A DNA stretch of 6,848 nt from Atopobiaceae bacterium (GTDB taxonomy: Bacteria > Actinomycetota > Coriobacteriia > Coriobacteriales > Atopobiaceae). The notes under the pieces were generated by a model. The model had not been told where the DNA came from. It was given only the letters and a program-made list of their open reading frames with translations, and made no database searches. Within the stretch, counting starts at the first letter, position 1, and every line of letters starts with the position of its first letter. Shown in pieces: positions 6,173 through 6,848 of this stretch. The DNA is taken from assembly GCA_017460265.1 (NCBI GenBank), contig JAFUBJ010000528.1:1-6848 (forward strand), in the 5' to 3' direction. The position numbers and the translations under genes were made by a program.

Positions 6173-6302
6173 GGCATCTCCTCTCCACGTGTCTTGAATC
6201 AAGCTTCTCATCTCCATCGCCACAGGTGAAGTGGTATGTTTCTATGTGTGATTCGTTTTGGGAAATAATGCCCGCAGGGGCGAGCTCAGTGAGGGTGAAG
6301 CC
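6173..6302. promoter_or_regulatory. Divergent regulatory region between nitroreductase operon and LysR gene
   Basis: This 130-bp gap should contain both promoters and the LysR binding site. It is visibly more A/T-rich than its flanks around 6225-6270. No -35/-10 pair near consensus stands out on either strand; AATAAT (6264-6269) is the best single -10-like hexamer on the plus strand. CTTGAATCAAG (6193-6203) is a perfect dyad. The assignment rests on the divergent layout rather than on clear promoter sequence. Confidence 0.5.
6193..6203. promoter_or_regulatory. 11-bp palindrome, candidate LysR operator
   Basis: CTTGA-A-TCAAG has perfect 5-bp arms around one central base. It lies just upstream of the nitroreductase ribosome site (6178-6186), 21 bp before the GTG at 6172. 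LysR proteins bind short interrupted dyads of this kind, often of T-N11-A form. This one is short, and its position so close to the start would suit repression or a secondary site better than activation. Confidence 0.3.
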
Positions 6303-6848
6303 GTGAACACCAGTCAATTGGAATGCTTCGTGCAGGTTGCGCAAAGCCTGAGCTTCAGGCGCGCGGCGGAGGAGCTACACCTCTCGCAGCCCACCGTGTC
6401 CAAGCAGATCTCGTCCCTTGAGGCGGAGCTGGGAGGCACGCTTTTTGTGCGCACCACGCGCCAGGTGCTGCTGACCGAGCTCGGCGAGAGCTTCCTGCGT
6501 GACGCGCAGGAGATTCTGCGTCTGACCTATGCGGCAGGGGAGCGTGCCCGTCGTCAGGCCACGGGCGACGACCTGGTCATTGCCTATTCGGACTCCAACG
6601 AGCTGATGCGTCTGGAGCCCGTGCTCGACCGTCTGCGCAAAGAGCGTGAAGGATTCCACGTGTTGCTGCGGCAAGGCCCGCGCGACAGCAACATCTCCCT
6701 GCTCACGCGCGAGCAAGTGGATGTGGTCATGGGGTTCAAGACGCCCTCGCTGGTCCAAGGAGGCATTGGCTTCAAGCCGCTTGCCACCAACGGGCTCAGC
6801 TGCATCGTGCGTGTCGACTCGCCCCTTGCCGCCCTTGACGAAGTTGGC
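6303..6848 (+). CDS. LysR-family transcriptional regulator, 3' end beyond the window
   Basis: The frame is open from GTG 6303 to the window edge (182 codons). The first 60 residues are a typical LysR winged helix-turn-helix: QLECFVQVAQSLSFRRAAEE (5-24), the recognition helix region LSQPTVSKQISSLEAEL (27-43) and LFVRTTR (47-53). A linker helix follows to about residue 88. The start of the periplasmic-binding-protein-like effector domain (DLVIAYSDS, 90-98) is then seen; about the last 110-120 residues are missing. The family are tetrameric DNA-binding activators or repressors responding to a small-molecule coinducer. A GAGGGTGA stretch (6291-6298) lies 4 nt before the GTG. Its divergent position makes the nitroreductase/oxidoreductase/binding-protein operon its most likely target, along with its own gene. 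Confidence 0.92.
   Translation, partial: MNTSQLECFVQVAQSLSFRRAAEELHLSQPTVSKQISSLEAELGGTLFVRTTRQVLLTELGESFLRDAQEILRLTYAAGERARRQATGDDLVIAYSDSNELMRLEPVLDRLRKEREGFHVLLRQGPRDSNISLLTREQVDVVMGFKTPSLVQGGIGFKPLATNGLSCIVRVDSPLAALDEVG

Noticed and set aside
6375..6805. Minus-strand frames opposite the LysR gene
   Set aside because: The plus strand encodes a clear LysR helix-turn-helix protein open to the window edge; the minus frames are shadows.

Overview
The window looks like chromosomal DNA of a GC-rich bacterium, most likely an actinobacterium of the Coriobacteriia (Olsenella/Atopobium/Eggerthella relatives). This is inferred from overall style only: GC-rich codon choice, a Tat-type lipoprotein signal on a peptide-binding protein, small FMN redox enzymes and a LysR regulator. 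No rRNA or marker gene confirms it. I see no tRNA, rRNA, transposase, phage gene or CRISPR array.

Layout. At the left edge the first 15 codons of a minus-strand gene (1-46) run out of the window. A divergent intergenic region follows, with a good candidate promoter for that gene. The first complete gene (177-1931, +) encodes a polytopic membrane protein with two CPBP/Abi (CAAX-protease-like) domains in one chain, each with a complete set of active-site motifs. The 162-bp gap after it holds three copies of a 36-bp repeat at an exact 52-bp period. The third copy runs into the ribosome binding site and start codon of the next gene, a Cof-type HAD phosphatase (2094-2951, +).

The second half is a minus-strand operon read from right to left: an FMN nitroreductase (5564-6172), a zinc-less medium-chain dehydrogenase/quinone-reductase-like enzyme (4579-5559), and a family 5 peptide/solute-binding lipoprotein (2966-4564). 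Intergenic gaps are 4 and 14 nt, and each downstream gene has a strong Shine-Dalgarno sequence, so co-transcription and coordinated translation are very likely. The operon ends tail to tail with the HAD gene, only 14 bp apart. A LysR-type regulator (6303 to the right edge, +, incomplete) is transcribed divergently from it across 130 bp, the classic arrangement for a LysR protein that controls the adjacent operon.

How the genes may work together is inference. The LysR protein probably senses a small molecule and controls two flavin/nicotinamide redox enzymes plus a binding protein that captures a peptide or similar solute outside the cell. No permease or ATPase is present here. The CPBP and HAD genes share a strand but are separated by the repeat array, and nothing ties them to one pathway. 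The most unusual sequence in the window is the repeat array; the tandem CPBP protease architecture comes second.
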